DNA of 64,000 nt, from contig CAKZKT010000017.1 of NCBI GenBank assembly GCA_937124585.1, forward strand, positions 1 to 64,000, written 5' to 3'. The notes under the pieces are model-generated. The model worked only from the letters and a program-made list of their open reading frames with translations. It had not been told where the DNA came from and did no database searches. Shown in pieces: positions 25,128 through 33,160 of this stretch. Position numbers and translations under genes: made by a program. Numbering within the stretch: position 1 is the first letter of the stretch; every line of letters starts with the position of its first letter. The stretch is from an uncultured Anaerolineae bacterium. GTDB taxonomy: Bacteria; Chloroflexota; Anaerolineae; CG2-30-64-16.

Positions 25128-26039
25128 CTACCGGTTGAGGAGGCGCGGGTCGAGCGCATCGCGCAGGGCGTCACCGAGGAAGTTGATGGACAACACGACC
25201 GCAGTGATCAGGAGGCCGGGCGGTAGCCACAGCCACGGCATGCTCTCCAGAACGGTGATAGATTGCGCGTTCGTCAGCATGTTGCCCCAGGTGGCCGTCG
25301 GCATGCGCACGCCCAGGCCCAGGAAACTGAGACCGGCTTCGCTCAGGATCGCGCCGGCGATCAGGAAGGTGCCGGCCACGATGACGGGCGCGATGACGTT
25401 GGGCAGGATATGGCGGAACATGATGCGCAAGGGCGACGCGCCGATGCAGCGGCTCGCCATCACGAAGTCGCGCTCGCGCATGCTCAATGTCTCCCCGCGC
25501 ACCAGCCGGCACGTGCCGGTCCAGCCGAAGATGCCGATCACGAACATGATGTTGAAGATGCTAGGGCCGAGCACCGCCACCAGGGTGATAACGATGATGA
25601 AAGTGGGGATCGTCATCACCACATCGGTCAGGCGCTGGAGCCAGAAATCCACCCAGCGGCCGCTGAACCCGCTGATCAGCCCGATGACCGTGCCGATGGC
25701 GACGGCGATGCCGGCGGCGACCAGGCCCACCGACAGCGACACGCGGCCGCCCCAGATCAGGCGGCTCAGCACATCGCGGCCGGCATAGTCGGTGCCCAGC
25801 AGATGCGCAGAGCTGGGAGGCTTTTTGATGGCGGTCACATCCACCTCGGCCGGGTCGTATGGCGCGATGATGGGTGCTCCCAGCGAGGTCAGGCCGAGGA
25901 TGAGCAGGACCAGCGCGCCGATCACGGCCATGCGATGGCGCAGGAAACGGCGCAAGCTGCGTTTTAGCGGCGTGTCACGACTGGAGAGCAGGCGCCGCTC
26001 GCGCTCGTCGAGGTGTTGAAAATCATCTCTGTCGTTCAT
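25128..26039 (-). CDS. DppC/OppC-type ABC transporter permease
   Basis: 303 residues. After a charged N-terminus come RHRMAVIGALVLLILGLTSLGAPIIAPYDP, LGTDYAGRDVLSRLIWGGRVS, the EAA loop FVMASRCIGASPLRIMFRHILPN and the NFLGDALRDALDP terminus. It completes the heterodimeric channel with the DppB-type protein encoded 16 nt upstream. Its stop is about 90 nt from nagA, and transcription probably continues across the inverted repeat. Confidence 0.94.
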   Translation of the reverse strand: MNDRDDFQHLDERERRLLSSRDTPLKRSLRRFLRHRMAVIGALVLLILGLTSLGAPIIAPYDPAEVDVTAIKKPPSSAHLLGTDYAGRDVLSRLIWGGRVSLSVGLVAAGIAVAIGTVIGLISGFSGRWVDFWLQRLTDVVMTIPTFIIVITLVAVLGPSIFNIMFVIGIFGWTGTCRLVRGETLSMRERDFVMASRCIGASPLRIMFRHILPNVIAPVIVAGTFLIAGAILSEAGLSFLGLGVRMPTATWGNMLTNAQSITVLESMPWLWLPPGLLITAVVLSINFLGDALRDALDPRLLNR

Positions 26040-26055
26040 CGCAGGCAGCCCCTCG

Positions 26056-27012
26056 TCATGTGTAGCGAATCCGCGGATCGGCGATCGCGTACAGTATATC
26101 GGCCAGCAGGTTGCTCAGCAATACCAGAGTGGAGCCGATCAGCGCGATGCCCATCAGCGTGGGGTAGTCGCGCATGTTCACCGAGGAAACGGCGAGCTGA
26201 CCCATGCCGGGCCAGGAAAAGATCCATTCGATCACGAACGCGCCCCCGAAAAGGCCGGGGATGTTCAGCGACAGGATCGTGATCATCGAGATGAGGGCGT
26301 TGCGGAAGCCGTGCCGCCACAGCACAGTTCGTTCGGGCAGGCCTTTGGCCCGAGCTGTGGTCATGTAATCCTGGCCCAGCACCTCGAGGACGGCCGAGCG
26401 CGTGTAGCGCTGAAAGCCGGCGATGCGCTCCAGGCCCAGCGCCGTGGCCGGCAGGGCCAGATGGCGCAGGAAATCGAGGACCTGGTTGGCCGCGTCGGGA
26501 TCGCGCAGGCCCTGCACCGGAAAGAGGCCCAGGCGCACCGAAAAGATGTAGATGATGCCCAGAGCAAAGAAAAACGCCGGAATAGACACGGCCACAAAGG
26601 CGAAAAAGGTCAGCACGTAGTCGAGGGCCGAGTACTGGCGCAGCGCCGAGTAGACGCCGAGTGGGACGCCCAGGCCGATCGCCAGCAGCATGGCCGAGGT
26701 CGTCAGGGCCAGGGTGGCCGGAAGGCGGTCGCCGATCTTCTTGAGGACCGGCGTGCTGCTGTTGTAGGCATAGCCCAGGTTGCCGCGCAGCGCCTCTTTG
26801 AGCCAGATCACGTAGCGCACATAGACCGGCTTGTTCAGCCCCAGATCCTCTTTCATTTTTTCCAGCACTTCGGGCGCCACCGGAACGGAAGGATCAATCA
26901 TGGCCGAGATGGGATCGCCCGGCGCCAGATTGTAGGCGGCAAAAGTGATCATGGTGATGCCCAGCAGCACCGGTATGGAGATGAGCAGCCTGCGAACGAT
27001 GTATCTGAGCAC
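26056..27012 (-). CDS. DppB/OppB-type ABC transporter permease
   Basis: 318 residues, GTG start. YIVRRLLISIPVLLGITMITF, GDPISAMIDPSVPVAPE, LGLNKPVYVRYVIW, GNLGYAYNSSTPV, EAA loop YMTTARAKGLPERTVLWRHG and ADPRIRYT are all DppB landmarks. A purine-rich AGGAAGG precedes the GTG. Upstream lies a three-unit palindromic array separating it from the binding-protein gene. Confidence 0.93.
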   Translation of the reverse strand: MLRYIVRRLLISIPVLLGITMITFAAYNLAPGDPISAMIDPSVPVAPEVLEKMKEDLGLNKPVYVRYVIWLKEALRGNLGYAYNSSTPVLKKIGDRLPATLALTTSAMLLAIGLGVPLGVYSALRQYSALDYVLTFFAFVAVSIPAFFFALGIIYIFSVRLGLFPVQGLRDPDAANQVLDFLRHLALPATALGLERIAGFQRYTRSAVLEVLGQDYMTTARAKGLPERTVLWRHGFRNALISMITILSLNIPGLFGGAFVIEWIFSWPGMGQLAVSSVNMRDYPTLMGIALIGSTLVLLSNLLADILYAIADPRIRYT

Positions 27013-27038
27013 AGACCACCTTCCTGAGACGTTGTGTC

Positions 27039-27179
27039 ACGTGCCAGGCACCTGACAGGGTGCCTGGCACGTCCGACGGCGCATCGTGGCCCCGTGCCAG
27101 GCACCTGACAGGGTGCCTGGCACGTCCGACGGCGCATCGTGGCCCCGTGCCAGGCACCTGATAGGGTGCCTGGCACGTA
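27039..27179. repeat. Tandem array of three 34-nt palindromes, 53-nt period
   Basis: Palindromes start near 27040, 27093 and 27146, with loops TGACAG, TGACAG and TGATAG. The 19-nt spacers are identical to one another (CCGACGGCGCATCGTGGCC) but unlike those at 11340-11532. The array lies 6 nt after the binding-protein stop codon and before the DppB-type gene. Confidence 0.95.
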
Positions 27180-27185
27180 TTATCC

Positions 27186-28976
27186 CTATTTCAGCGTCCA
27201 GGTATGCGGCGCCGTCCAGTTGTAGCCGCAGCCCAGCTTGAAGGTCGAAGCGTCCACCTTCGGCCCCATGGTCTGGAAGCTCTTGCCGATCCACAACGGG
27301 TAGGTCGGCAGGTCGGTATTGAGGATGCGGGTCATCTCGGTGATCAGCGGCTTGTACACCGCCGGATCGGCCGTGGCCAGCGCCTTCTCGAAGATCTCAT
27401 CGAACTTCGGATTGCAGTACTGCGTCGAGTTGTAGCCCTTGGGATACTCGAAGCCGCAGCGATGGACGGTGCCCAGGATGTCGAGCGGCACCCAGCGGGC
27501 CTGACCGCTGATGATCACGTCGAATTTGCCTTTGCCGTAAAACTCCGCGATGAAGTTGGCGAACTCGATGGGGGTGATCGTCGCCTTGACGCCGACTTTG
27601 GCCCACATCTGCTGCACGATCTCATACCAGGTCGGCGGCGTGCCCAACGCCACGAAGATCAGCTCCCAGTTGGCGTCCCAGCCGATCTCTTTCAGCAACG
27701 CCTTGGCCTTCTCCGGATCATAACCATAGGTCTTGATGTCCGGCGCACACAGGTCGCCCAGGCTCGGCGCGAGCGGACAGTTCCATTTAACCGTTGTGCC
27801 ATACGGGTCAACCGCTTTGATCAGGTTGTCCAGGTCGAGGGCGTGGATCAGCGCCTGGCGGAAGCGGGGATCCTGCATGGCCTTGAACTTGGGCTGTTCG
27901 GGCTTGTCCGCTTCTTTGTTGCCGCGATGGTAGTTGACGAACAGGACGTTCGGGACCACCGGATCGAGATAGACAAGCTCGACGCCGGGGATTTTCTTGA
28001 TGCGTTCCAGCTCGGCCACGGGCAGGCCCGCAGCGATGTCCACTTCGCCCTTCTCCAGCGCCAGCAGCCGCGTGTTGGCATCAGGAATTTTGATGTCGCG
28101 GATCACGTCTATCTTGGGCGCGCCGCGGAAGTACTTCGGGTTCGCCACGAGTTCGATGGACTCGTCGCCCTTGAACTCCTTCACGATGAAAGGTCCCGTG
28201 CCCGGATACCAGCGTTCGGTCACGAACTTGCTCTTGGTGAAGTCGGCCGGCGGGATGTCCTTGACCACGTGCTCGGGCACGATCGGGATCTGCGTCAGGG
28301 CATGGTTGAAGATGGAGCTGGCGTTGTTGAGCTGAAGAGTCACCTCGTAGTCGCCGTTGGCCGTCACGCCTGCCACGCTCGTTGCCTTGCCCTGATTCAC
28401 ATCCTCGCAGCCGACGATGACCTTCACGTTGGGGTATTGCATGGCGTTCAGGTCTTTCTGGCAGATGTAGTTGAAGGTGAAGACGACATCTTTGGCGGTG
28501 AACGGCGTGCCGTCGTGCCATTCCACGCCCTTCCGCAGCGTGAAGGTGTAGGTCTTGCCATCCGGCGATACGGTGTATTTCTCGGCGATGTCAGGTTCCA
28601 GGTCGAGCTTGGCGTTGTAGAAGACGAGGCGGCTCAGGCTGAGGAACATCCACTCGTCAATCTGGCCGCCGGTGATGTGGAACGGATCGCCGAACTTGCC
28701 GATGACGCTTTGCGCCCGGCGCAGCACCTTCTGGCCGGTGGCAGCGGGCGCAGCGGTTGGAGCCGGTGCCTTCGTTGGTTCGGGCGCTTTCGTTGCCTCG
28801 GGCGCCTTGGTTGGCTCCGGGGCTTTGGTGGCCGCGGGCGCCGCCGTGGCCGGCGCAGGTTGTGCCGGCGCAGGTTGTGCCGGCGCCGGGGTCGGTTGTG
28901 CGCCGCACGCGCTCAGCACCAGGCCGAGCAGGACGATCAGGGTCAACAGGACGGTTGGGGTGAACGCTTTGCGCAT
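27186..28976 (-). CDS. ABC transporter solute-binding lipoprotein, family 5
   Basis: 596 residues. Signal peptide with lipobox VLSAC (Cys24), then a long linker of Ala/Pro/Thr/Lys built from TKAPEP-type hexamers. The SBP_bac_5 core has SPDGKTYTFTLRKGVEWHDG, FTAKDVVFTF, GTGPFIVKEFKGD, FRQALIHALDLDNLI and LLKEIGWDANWEL. Operon position before permeases, nagA and a NagB-like gene suggests an amino-sugar or muropeptide ligand (inference). AAGGAG lies 11 nt before the ATG. A near-complete extended SD sits about 85 nt further upstream. Confidence 0.94.
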   Translation of the reverse strand: MRKAFTPTVLLTLIVLLGLVLSACGAQPTPAPAQPAPAQPAPATAAPAATKAPEPTKAPEATKAPEPTKAPAPTAAPAATGQKVLRRAQSVIGKFGDPFHITGGQIDEWMFLSLSRLVFYNAKLDLEPDIAEKYTVSPDGKTYTFTLRKGVEWHDGTPFTAKDVVFTFNYICQKDLNAMQYPNVKVIVGCEDVNQGKATSVAGVTANGDYEVTLQLNNASSIFNHALTQIPIVPEHVVKDIPPADFTKSKFVTERWYPGTGPFIVKEFKGDESIELVANPKYFRGAPKIDVIRDIKIPDANTRLLALEKGEVDIAAGLPVAELERIKKIPGVELVYLDPVVPNVLFVNYHRGNKEADKPEQPKFKAMQDPRFRQALIHALDLDNLIKAVDPYGTTVKWNCPLAPSLGDLCAPDIKTYGYDPEKAKALLKEIGWDANWELIFVALGTPPTWYEIVQQMWAKVGVKATITPIEFANFIAEFYGKGKFDVIISGQARWVPLDILGTVHRCGFEYPKGYNSTQYCNPKFDEIFEKALATADPAVYKPLITEMTRILNTDLPTYPLWIGKSFQTMGPKVDASTFKLGCGYNWTAPHTWTLK

Positions 28977-29060
28977 GGTTGCTGCTTCTCCTTTTGTATG
29001 TTTGTGGATCGAGCGGATACCCGACGAGAACAGCTCTGGCAAATCTGCGTATGATGTGTC

Positions 29061-29103
29061 ATCACCTCCTTCTGGGCCAGGCAGACGTGCTTGCGCACCT
29101 GGC
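29061..29103 (-). promoter_or_regulatory. Hairpin and extended SD-like site in the binding-protein leader
   Basis: Minus strand: GCCAGG/CCTGGC arms with an inner GTGC/GCAC stem (29076-29103) follow the sialidase-like stop by about 10 nt. AAGGAGGTGAT (29061-29071) comes next, a full match to the 16S anti-SD complement. An ATG directly after it opens a reading frame of about 39 codons that overlaps the binding-protein start out of frame; a leader peptide is possible but unproven. Confidence 0.4.
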
Positions 29104-29113
29104 GAGCCGTCGG

Positions 29114-30166
29114 CTACCGTGTCCAGGCAGCCGTTGGCACGATCTTCAGCTTCATGTCCACCAGGTTCGGCCCACCCGGCTTGCCCACGTAGTAGGTCAG
29201 CAGCGTCGCGTCGCCATGGAACGTGATGCTGGTGTAGCAATATGAGCGGCTTTCGTCCGCTTCGACGTATTTGAAGCCGTGCCAGCTCTCGCCGTTGTCG
29301 CTGCTGACCGCCGCCACGAGCGGCGTGCGCCAGTTGAACTGGCTGTTCCACGGCACATCGCCGACGACCGGCGGGCACGTTCGCCGATCGTTGTAAAGGA
29401 TCAACAGGTCGTTGCTGCCGGGCAGACGGGCGGCCGAGGCGGGCGAGATCGGCGCAATGAGCCCGGTCGGCGCCAACTCGCTCCACGACTCGCCGTCGTC
29501 GAACGAGCGGCAGGCGTAGATGCGCTGCTTGTCGGTGCGCATCCACATCCACAGGCTGCCGTCTGCGCACTGCACCACGCCCGGTTCGCCCGCGCCGACG
29601 CGGCCGGGCAGATCGAGATACGAGCACAGCCGGCGCCAGCTGCGACCGTCATCGTCCGAGCCGAAGACGCTGCCCAACGAGTGGTAGTGCTCGCCGATAC
29701 AGCGGAACACGGGCAGCAGCACCCGACCGCTGCGCGTCTGGATCAGGCGATTGTTGTTGGCGCCGATGTAGCCCTCCTCGGGCGTCGCCGGGATCGGCGC
29801 GCTCCATGTCCGGCCGTCGTCGCCGGAGCGCCGCACGAACATGTGGCAGTCCTGCGATTCGTGATTTTTGATCGCGAATCCGAAGAGCAGGTCGCCGCTG
29901 CGCAGGCGCAGGAACGAAACGCTCATGACGTTGCACCGGCCGAGATTCTCCTGGAACAGGGCGGGCGCATCCCAGGTGTAGCCGCCATCGCGCGAGCGCC
30001 GCGCCCAGATCTCGCCCTGCGAGTGATCGTCCGGACCGCTGAAGCGGCTCCACGCCATCAGCAGGCTGCCGTCGCCGAGGCTGACGATATCACCTTCGCC
30101 GTTGCGTGGATTTCCCGGCCCGACGGGATTGATGATTTCTTCATGCCATGTCTCGACCGTGTTCAT
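29114..30166 (-). CDS. Sialidase-like BNR/Asp-box propeller protein
   Basis: 350 residues with at least five Asp-box repeats: SRDGGYTWD, SGDDGRTWS, SDDDGRSW, SFDDGESWS and SSDNGESW, plus the GARP-like NPRNGEGD opening. It fits the six-bladed GH33-like or BNR-2 propeller, with no signal peptide. Sialidase activity is not certain, since many such proteins act on other sugars. AAGGAG lies upstream of the ATG, which is inside the preceding gene (26-nt overlap), so it is the last gene of a coupled four-gene operon. Confidence 0.85.
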   Translation of the reverse strand: MNTVETWHEEIINPVGPGNPRNGEGDIVSLGDGSLLMAWSRFSGPDDHSQGEIWARRSRDGGYTWDAPALFQENLGRCNVMSVSFLRLRSGDLLFGFAIKNHESQDCHMFVRRSGDDGRTWSAPIPATPEEGYIGANNNRLIQTRSGRVLLPVFRCIGEHYHSLGSVFGSDDDGRSWRRLCSYLDLPGRVGAGEPGVVQCADGSLWMWMRTDKQRIYACRSFDDGESWSELAPTGLIAPISPASAARLPGSNDLLILYNDRRTCPPVVGDVPWNSQFNWRTPLVAAVSSDNGESWHGFKYVEADESRSYCYTSITFHGDATLLTYYVGKPGGPNLVDMKLKIVPTAAWTR

Positions 30167-30608
30167 CGGCTCTCTGCTCCTTGCGGCGGATGACCAGCTT
30201 GCAGCGCGCCTCGGCCACCTGTGATTGATCGTAGAGGTACTCGTAGCCCAGCGGCTCCAGCACGCGACGATACAGCACGTCGCAGTGACGGCAATAGTCG
30301 GCGTACGGCTCGAGGTGCGTCCACGCCAGCAGCCGCCCCTTCGACGGACAGTGATGCATGGTGATCGAGAATTCGCCCGCGTCCTCGTCCAGCTCCATCG
30401 TGAAGTCGGCCGCCTCCTCGTTTAGCGTGTGCGACCAGTAGAGCCAGCAGCCGCGAATGCCGTTGGCCACGACCAGGTCGTGCAGGTTGCCCAGGAAGTG
30501 GTCGCTGAGATAGTTCCAGAAGTCCAGAACGGCCTCTTTGCCGCCGCGCTGGTCGAGATATTTGAACAGCTCGCTGTAGGCTGCGATGAATTCCGTGCAC
30601 GAGATCAT
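30141..30608 (-). CDS. Small unknown protein A (paralogue of its neighbour)
   Basis: 155 residues, no signal peptide. An N-terminal helical part (FIAAYSELFKYLDQRGGKEAVLDFW) is followed by a beta-rich part with ITMHHCPSKGRL, YADYCRHCDVLYRRVLEPLG and CKLVIRRK. The order of elements matches the next protein upstream. The CP motif, later Cys-x-x-Cys and final beta strand recall the L-2-amino-thiazoline-4-carboxylate hydrolase-like family (PF14196), but this is a weak impression. Its start overlaps the upstream stop (ATGA). Function unknown. Confidence 0.7.
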   Translation of the reverse strand: MISCTEFIAAYSELFKYLDQRGGKEAVLDFWNYLSDHFLGNLHDLVVANGIRGCWLYWSHTLNEEAADFTMELDEDAGEFSITMHHCPSKGRLLAWTHLEPYADYCRHCDVLYRRVLEPLGYEYLYDQSQVAEARCKLVIRRKEQRADEHGRDMA

Positions 30609-31069
30609 GGGGACCTCCGGCTGAAGCGCACGGTGCTGCGTCCTGTCCGGTCATCGTAGGCCAGCAGCTCTGCCCGGAAGGGTGTGCCCTCGCAAATCGC
30701 CTCGTTCACCGTGCGGGTCGTCTCGTAGAAAAGCGGCGCAACGGGCCGGTCGTGCTGGCGCATGTGCATGACCGCCGGACACGCTGCCACGTGGATGGTG
30801 AGCGCATCGTCGGTCAGCTCGAACGTGACGTCGCCGCCCTCGATCTGGTAGATGCGTGCGAAATGTTCCTGCAGGGCAGGGAGGCCGCGCTGGAGGATAT
30901 CCTGTTTCAGGGGGCCGTAGAAAGCCGTGGCGAACTGGCGCAGGTATGCGCGCACGGCATCGGCGCCATAACGTTCTTCGAGATAGATCAGCGCGGTGCT
31001 GAGCGCGGCGTGGAAATCTTTGTGCAGATACGGGTTGTCTGCGGCTGTCCGCAGCATGATCTGTTTCAT
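30605..31069 (-). CDS. Small unknown protein B (paralogue of its neighbour)
   Basis: 154 residues. DFHAALSTALIYLEERYGADAVRAYL parallels the helical N-terminus of the downstream protein, then DVTFELTDDALTIHVAACPAVMHM and a final STVRFSRR strand. It keeps the CP motif but lacks the CRHC of its partner, so the two may form an unequal heterodimer. ATGA overlaps link it to the genes on both sides. No recognised family; function unknown. Confidence 0.7.
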   Translation of the reverse strand: MKQIMLRTAADNPYLHKDFHAALSTALIYLEERYGADAVRAYLRQFATAFYGPLKQDILQRGLPALQEHFARIYQIEGGDVTFELTDDALTIHVAACPAVMHMRQHDRPVAPLFYETTRTVNEAICEGTPFRAELLAYDDRTGRSTVRFSRRSP

Positions 31070-32859
31070 AGGCTTGCACTCACCGATTGGCCGAAAATGC
31101 GGCCCGTTGCGACCCGTTGGGCGATCTCATCCACATGGCCCAGGCGCCGGCCGTAGGTGCCGAAGGCGTTCACCAGGGCAATGCCGTCTGCGCCGGCGCG
31201 GTAGCAGCGCAGCGCGCCGCGGTCGTATTCCGTCGGGTCGAGCGTGCTGTTGACGTGCGGCGCATCGGCGTATTCTTCGCCGGGCAGGGGGTCCTCGTCG
31301 GGCCGGGTTTCCTGTTGCCAGGCGGGGTCGGCCCGTTTGCCGCCCGGCACGTCTACCGACTCCTGATCCAGGATGGCGATCAGGGGAACGTTGTGGCGCC
31401 GCGCCAGCGCCACATAGGGCGCGATGTCCCAGGCCTGCACGCAGATGAAGTCCAGAGCGCCGCCGGCCAGCCATGCCTCCAGGTCAATTCGCTGCTCGGC
31501 CAGGCCGCAGAACGCATGGTAGTCGTCCACGACGCTGGCGCTGAGCGCGATGCGGCGGCCCCGGGCGCGTGCCACGGCATCCAGCCGCCGGCGGATGTCC
31601 GCGATGAAGGTGGTGAGCACTTCGCAACCGTGCCGCTGCGGATCGGCCACCGGCGGCCAGCGGGTGAAATCCAGGTTGATGCCGTCCACATCGTAATTGC
31701 CGGCCAGCTCGGCCAGCAGATCGAGCACGAAGCCCCGCGCCGCCGGCAGGGCGTAATCCCACTTTGCCTTGCCCGGCACGCGCAGTTCCGGATGATCGCG
31801 CCAGAAGCAGCCGTTCAACAGCGCTTCGACCGCCTGGCCCAGGGGGCCATTGGTGAAAAAGAGGTTCATGCGCAGGCCGGCATGAAATTCCATGCCTGCG
31901 GCGTGACAGGCGTTGGCCAGCACGCGCATCCCTTCCTGGCCGTTCGCACAGGCCCAGCGCAGGTAGTCGCACGCCCGGCGGTCGCCCCGGCGCAGCAACG
32001 GCCACTGCGCGTCGCTCACCGCCTCGCCGACCAGGCCAGTCACCCGGCTCGGCCAGTTGGCGACCCCCGTCGCCGGCGACTGCAGGACGATGGCTCGCAC
32101 ATCGCTGTTTCGGAAAGTCTGCGGGTAGCGGGCGTCGCAGTTTTCGCCCGGATTGCTCGCCTGCCAGTACGGGCTGTAGCCGTCATGAAAGAACCACACG
32201 CGTTTGTGAGCGGGATCGGTGCCGTCCTGCGCGCATGCGGCGACCTGGCGTTCGCTCAGCTTCATCAGGCACAGCGCCGAGATGCTGCCGCGCACCAGGC
32301 CCCAGGGCTGCGAGCAAAAGGTGCCGTAGGGCACGCGCAGGCGCAGTCGGCGGCCATCCAGCCGCGCGCAGGTCCAGTAGCACATCACCTCGACACCCGA
32401 CGGCCCGAGCGGCCGGCCATGCCGCGTCCCCCGTTCCGGAAACACATGCACGAAGGCCGGGTCGCCATCCAGGGCCACGTCCACACCGTCGAGCGGCTGC
32501 GTCAGCACCGGTCTCAGGTCAAGCCGCGGCACGCCGATCCATAGCGCGTACCAGCCGGACAGGTCGAGCGGGATTTCGATCTCCGGCGGGACGGCGCAGG
32601 GACCTTCGTCGCGCGCCAGGTCGTTGAGCACGAGGAGCCGGCCGCTCTGGCCGTCGGCCAGGCGGTAGGGGCGCGCCTGCCAGCGTCCGCGCTGCGGCTC
32701 GACCGACCAGGTCGCCGGAGGCGCCAGGGCCACCATGTCGCGCAGGATCACCGCGTCGCCCGCGGTCAGCGCTGTGGTGCGTGCGTGTTGCAGATCGCTG
32801 AAAATGCGGCCGCCAGGGCAAAAGTCCGGTTGCGGTTGTGTGAGATTTTGATCTCTCAC
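31066..32859 (-). CDS. Glycosidase-like TIM-barrel protein (GHL10-type)
   Basis: 597 residues. The N-terminal third is beta-rich (EIEIPLDLSGWYALWIGVP, LRLRVPYGTFCSQP). The C-terminal half is a TIM barrel with GMEFHAGLRMNLFF, NYDVDGINLDFTRWPP, where DGINLDF is typical of GHL10/GH13-like barrels, IALSASVVDDYHAF, LDFICVQAWDIAPYV and GADGIALVNAFGTY. No signal peptide. It heads a four-gene operon transcribed divergently from the DeoR gene, with a structured leader of about 165 nt. Substrate unknown. Confidence 0.75.
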   Translation of the reverse strand: MRDQNLTQPQPDFCPGGRIFSDLQHARTTALTAGDAVILRDMVALAPPATWSVEPQRGRWQARPYRLADGQSGRLLVLNDLARDEGPCAVPPEIEIPLDLSGWYALWIGVPRLDLRPVLTQPLDGVDVALDGDPAFVHVFPERGTRHGRPLGPSGVEVMCYWTCARLDGRRLRLRVPYGTFCSQPWGLVRGSISALCLMKLSERQVAACAQDGTDPAHKRVWFFHDGYSPYWQASNPGENCDARYPQTFRNSDVRAIVLQSPATGVANWPSRVTGLVGEAVSDAQWPLLRRGDRRACDYLRWACANGQEGMRVLANACHAAGMEFHAGLRMNLFFTNGPLGQAVEALLNGCFWRDHPELRVPGKAKWDYALPAARGFVLDLLAELAGNYDVDGINLDFTRWPPVADPQRHGCEVLTTFIADIRRRLDAVARARGRRIALSASVVDDYHAFCGLAEQRIDLEAWLAGGALDFICVQAWDIAPYVALARRHNVPLIAILDQESVDVPGGKRADPAWQQETRPDEDPLPGEEYADAPHVNSTLDPTEYDRGALRCYRAGADGIALVNAFGTYGRRLGHVDEIAQRVATGRIFGQSVSASL

Positions 32860-32909
32860 TGATATCCTCTATCATACGAGGACGGCGCATTCACAACCAG
32901 TTCGCGCCA

Positions 32910-32968
32910 GGCCCTTCGGATTGGGCGTAGCTGCTCACGACCCGCCTACGACGAAGAATCCGAGGGCC
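32910..32968 (-). promoter_or_regulatory. Stable hairpin in the leader of the TIM-barrel operon
   Basis: GGCCCTTCGGATT (32910-32922) pairs with AATCCGAGGGCC (32957-32968) with one bulged base, enclosing a second CGTAG/CTACG stem. It lies between the predicted minus-strand transcription start near 33026 and the start codon at 32859, in the 301-nt gene-free stretch 32860-33160. No riboswitch class was recognised. Confidence 0.6.
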
Positions 32969-33025
32969 ACGATGATCTCCGAGTGTGTCCGTATGCAAAC
33001 AGCGCGCTTCGGTGGTCGAACCGAT

Positions 33026-33091
33026 TGTTTGAAGTATAGCACGGATGTTAGGATGTGTCAAAAATCAAACAGTTATTGACACGATCAAACA
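33026..33091. promoter_or_regulatory. Three TCAAACA/TGTTTGA heptamers, likely DeoR operators
   Basis: TGTTTGA at 33026-33032 (inverted), TCAAACA at 33065-33071 and TCAAACA at 33085-33091. The last two are 20 nt apart (two helical turns); the third lies in the spacer of the plus promoter and the first at the start of the minus transcript. DeoR-family repressors commonly bind repeated short TG-TTT-type sites in such divergent regions. Confidence 0.6.
33033..33061 (-). promoter_or_regulatory. Minus-strand sigma-70-type promoter
   Basis: TTGACA (33056-33061) and TATACT (33033-33038) with 17-nt spacing on the minus strand, directing the TIM-barrel/unknowns/sialidase-like operon. It lies back to back with the DeoR promoter, the two -35 elements only 14 nt apart. 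Confidence 0.85.
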
Positions 33092-33103
33092 TCTGGGTAT
33101 ACT
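33076..33103 (+). promoter_or_regulatory. Plus-strand sigma-70-type promoter for deoR-kinase
   Basis: TTGACA (33076-33081) and TATACT (33098-33103) with 16-nt spacing, about 57 nt before the DeoR start codon. Identical hexamers to the divergent promoter. Confidence 0.85.
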
Positions 33104-33160
33104 GTAGTCAACTGTGAATACACAATATCGCACATCATCTCGTGAATGGGGGCAGCGACG

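Noticed and set aside
28946-29062. Leader-peptide gene of about 39 codons before a binding protein
   Set aside because: The SD is strong but only 2 nt from the ATG and no composition pattern supports it; kept as an observation, not a gene.
32860-33160. Riboswitch or small RNA in the divergent gap
   Set aside because: A stable hairpin exists but no known class core is recognisable; most of the region is explained by promoters and operators.
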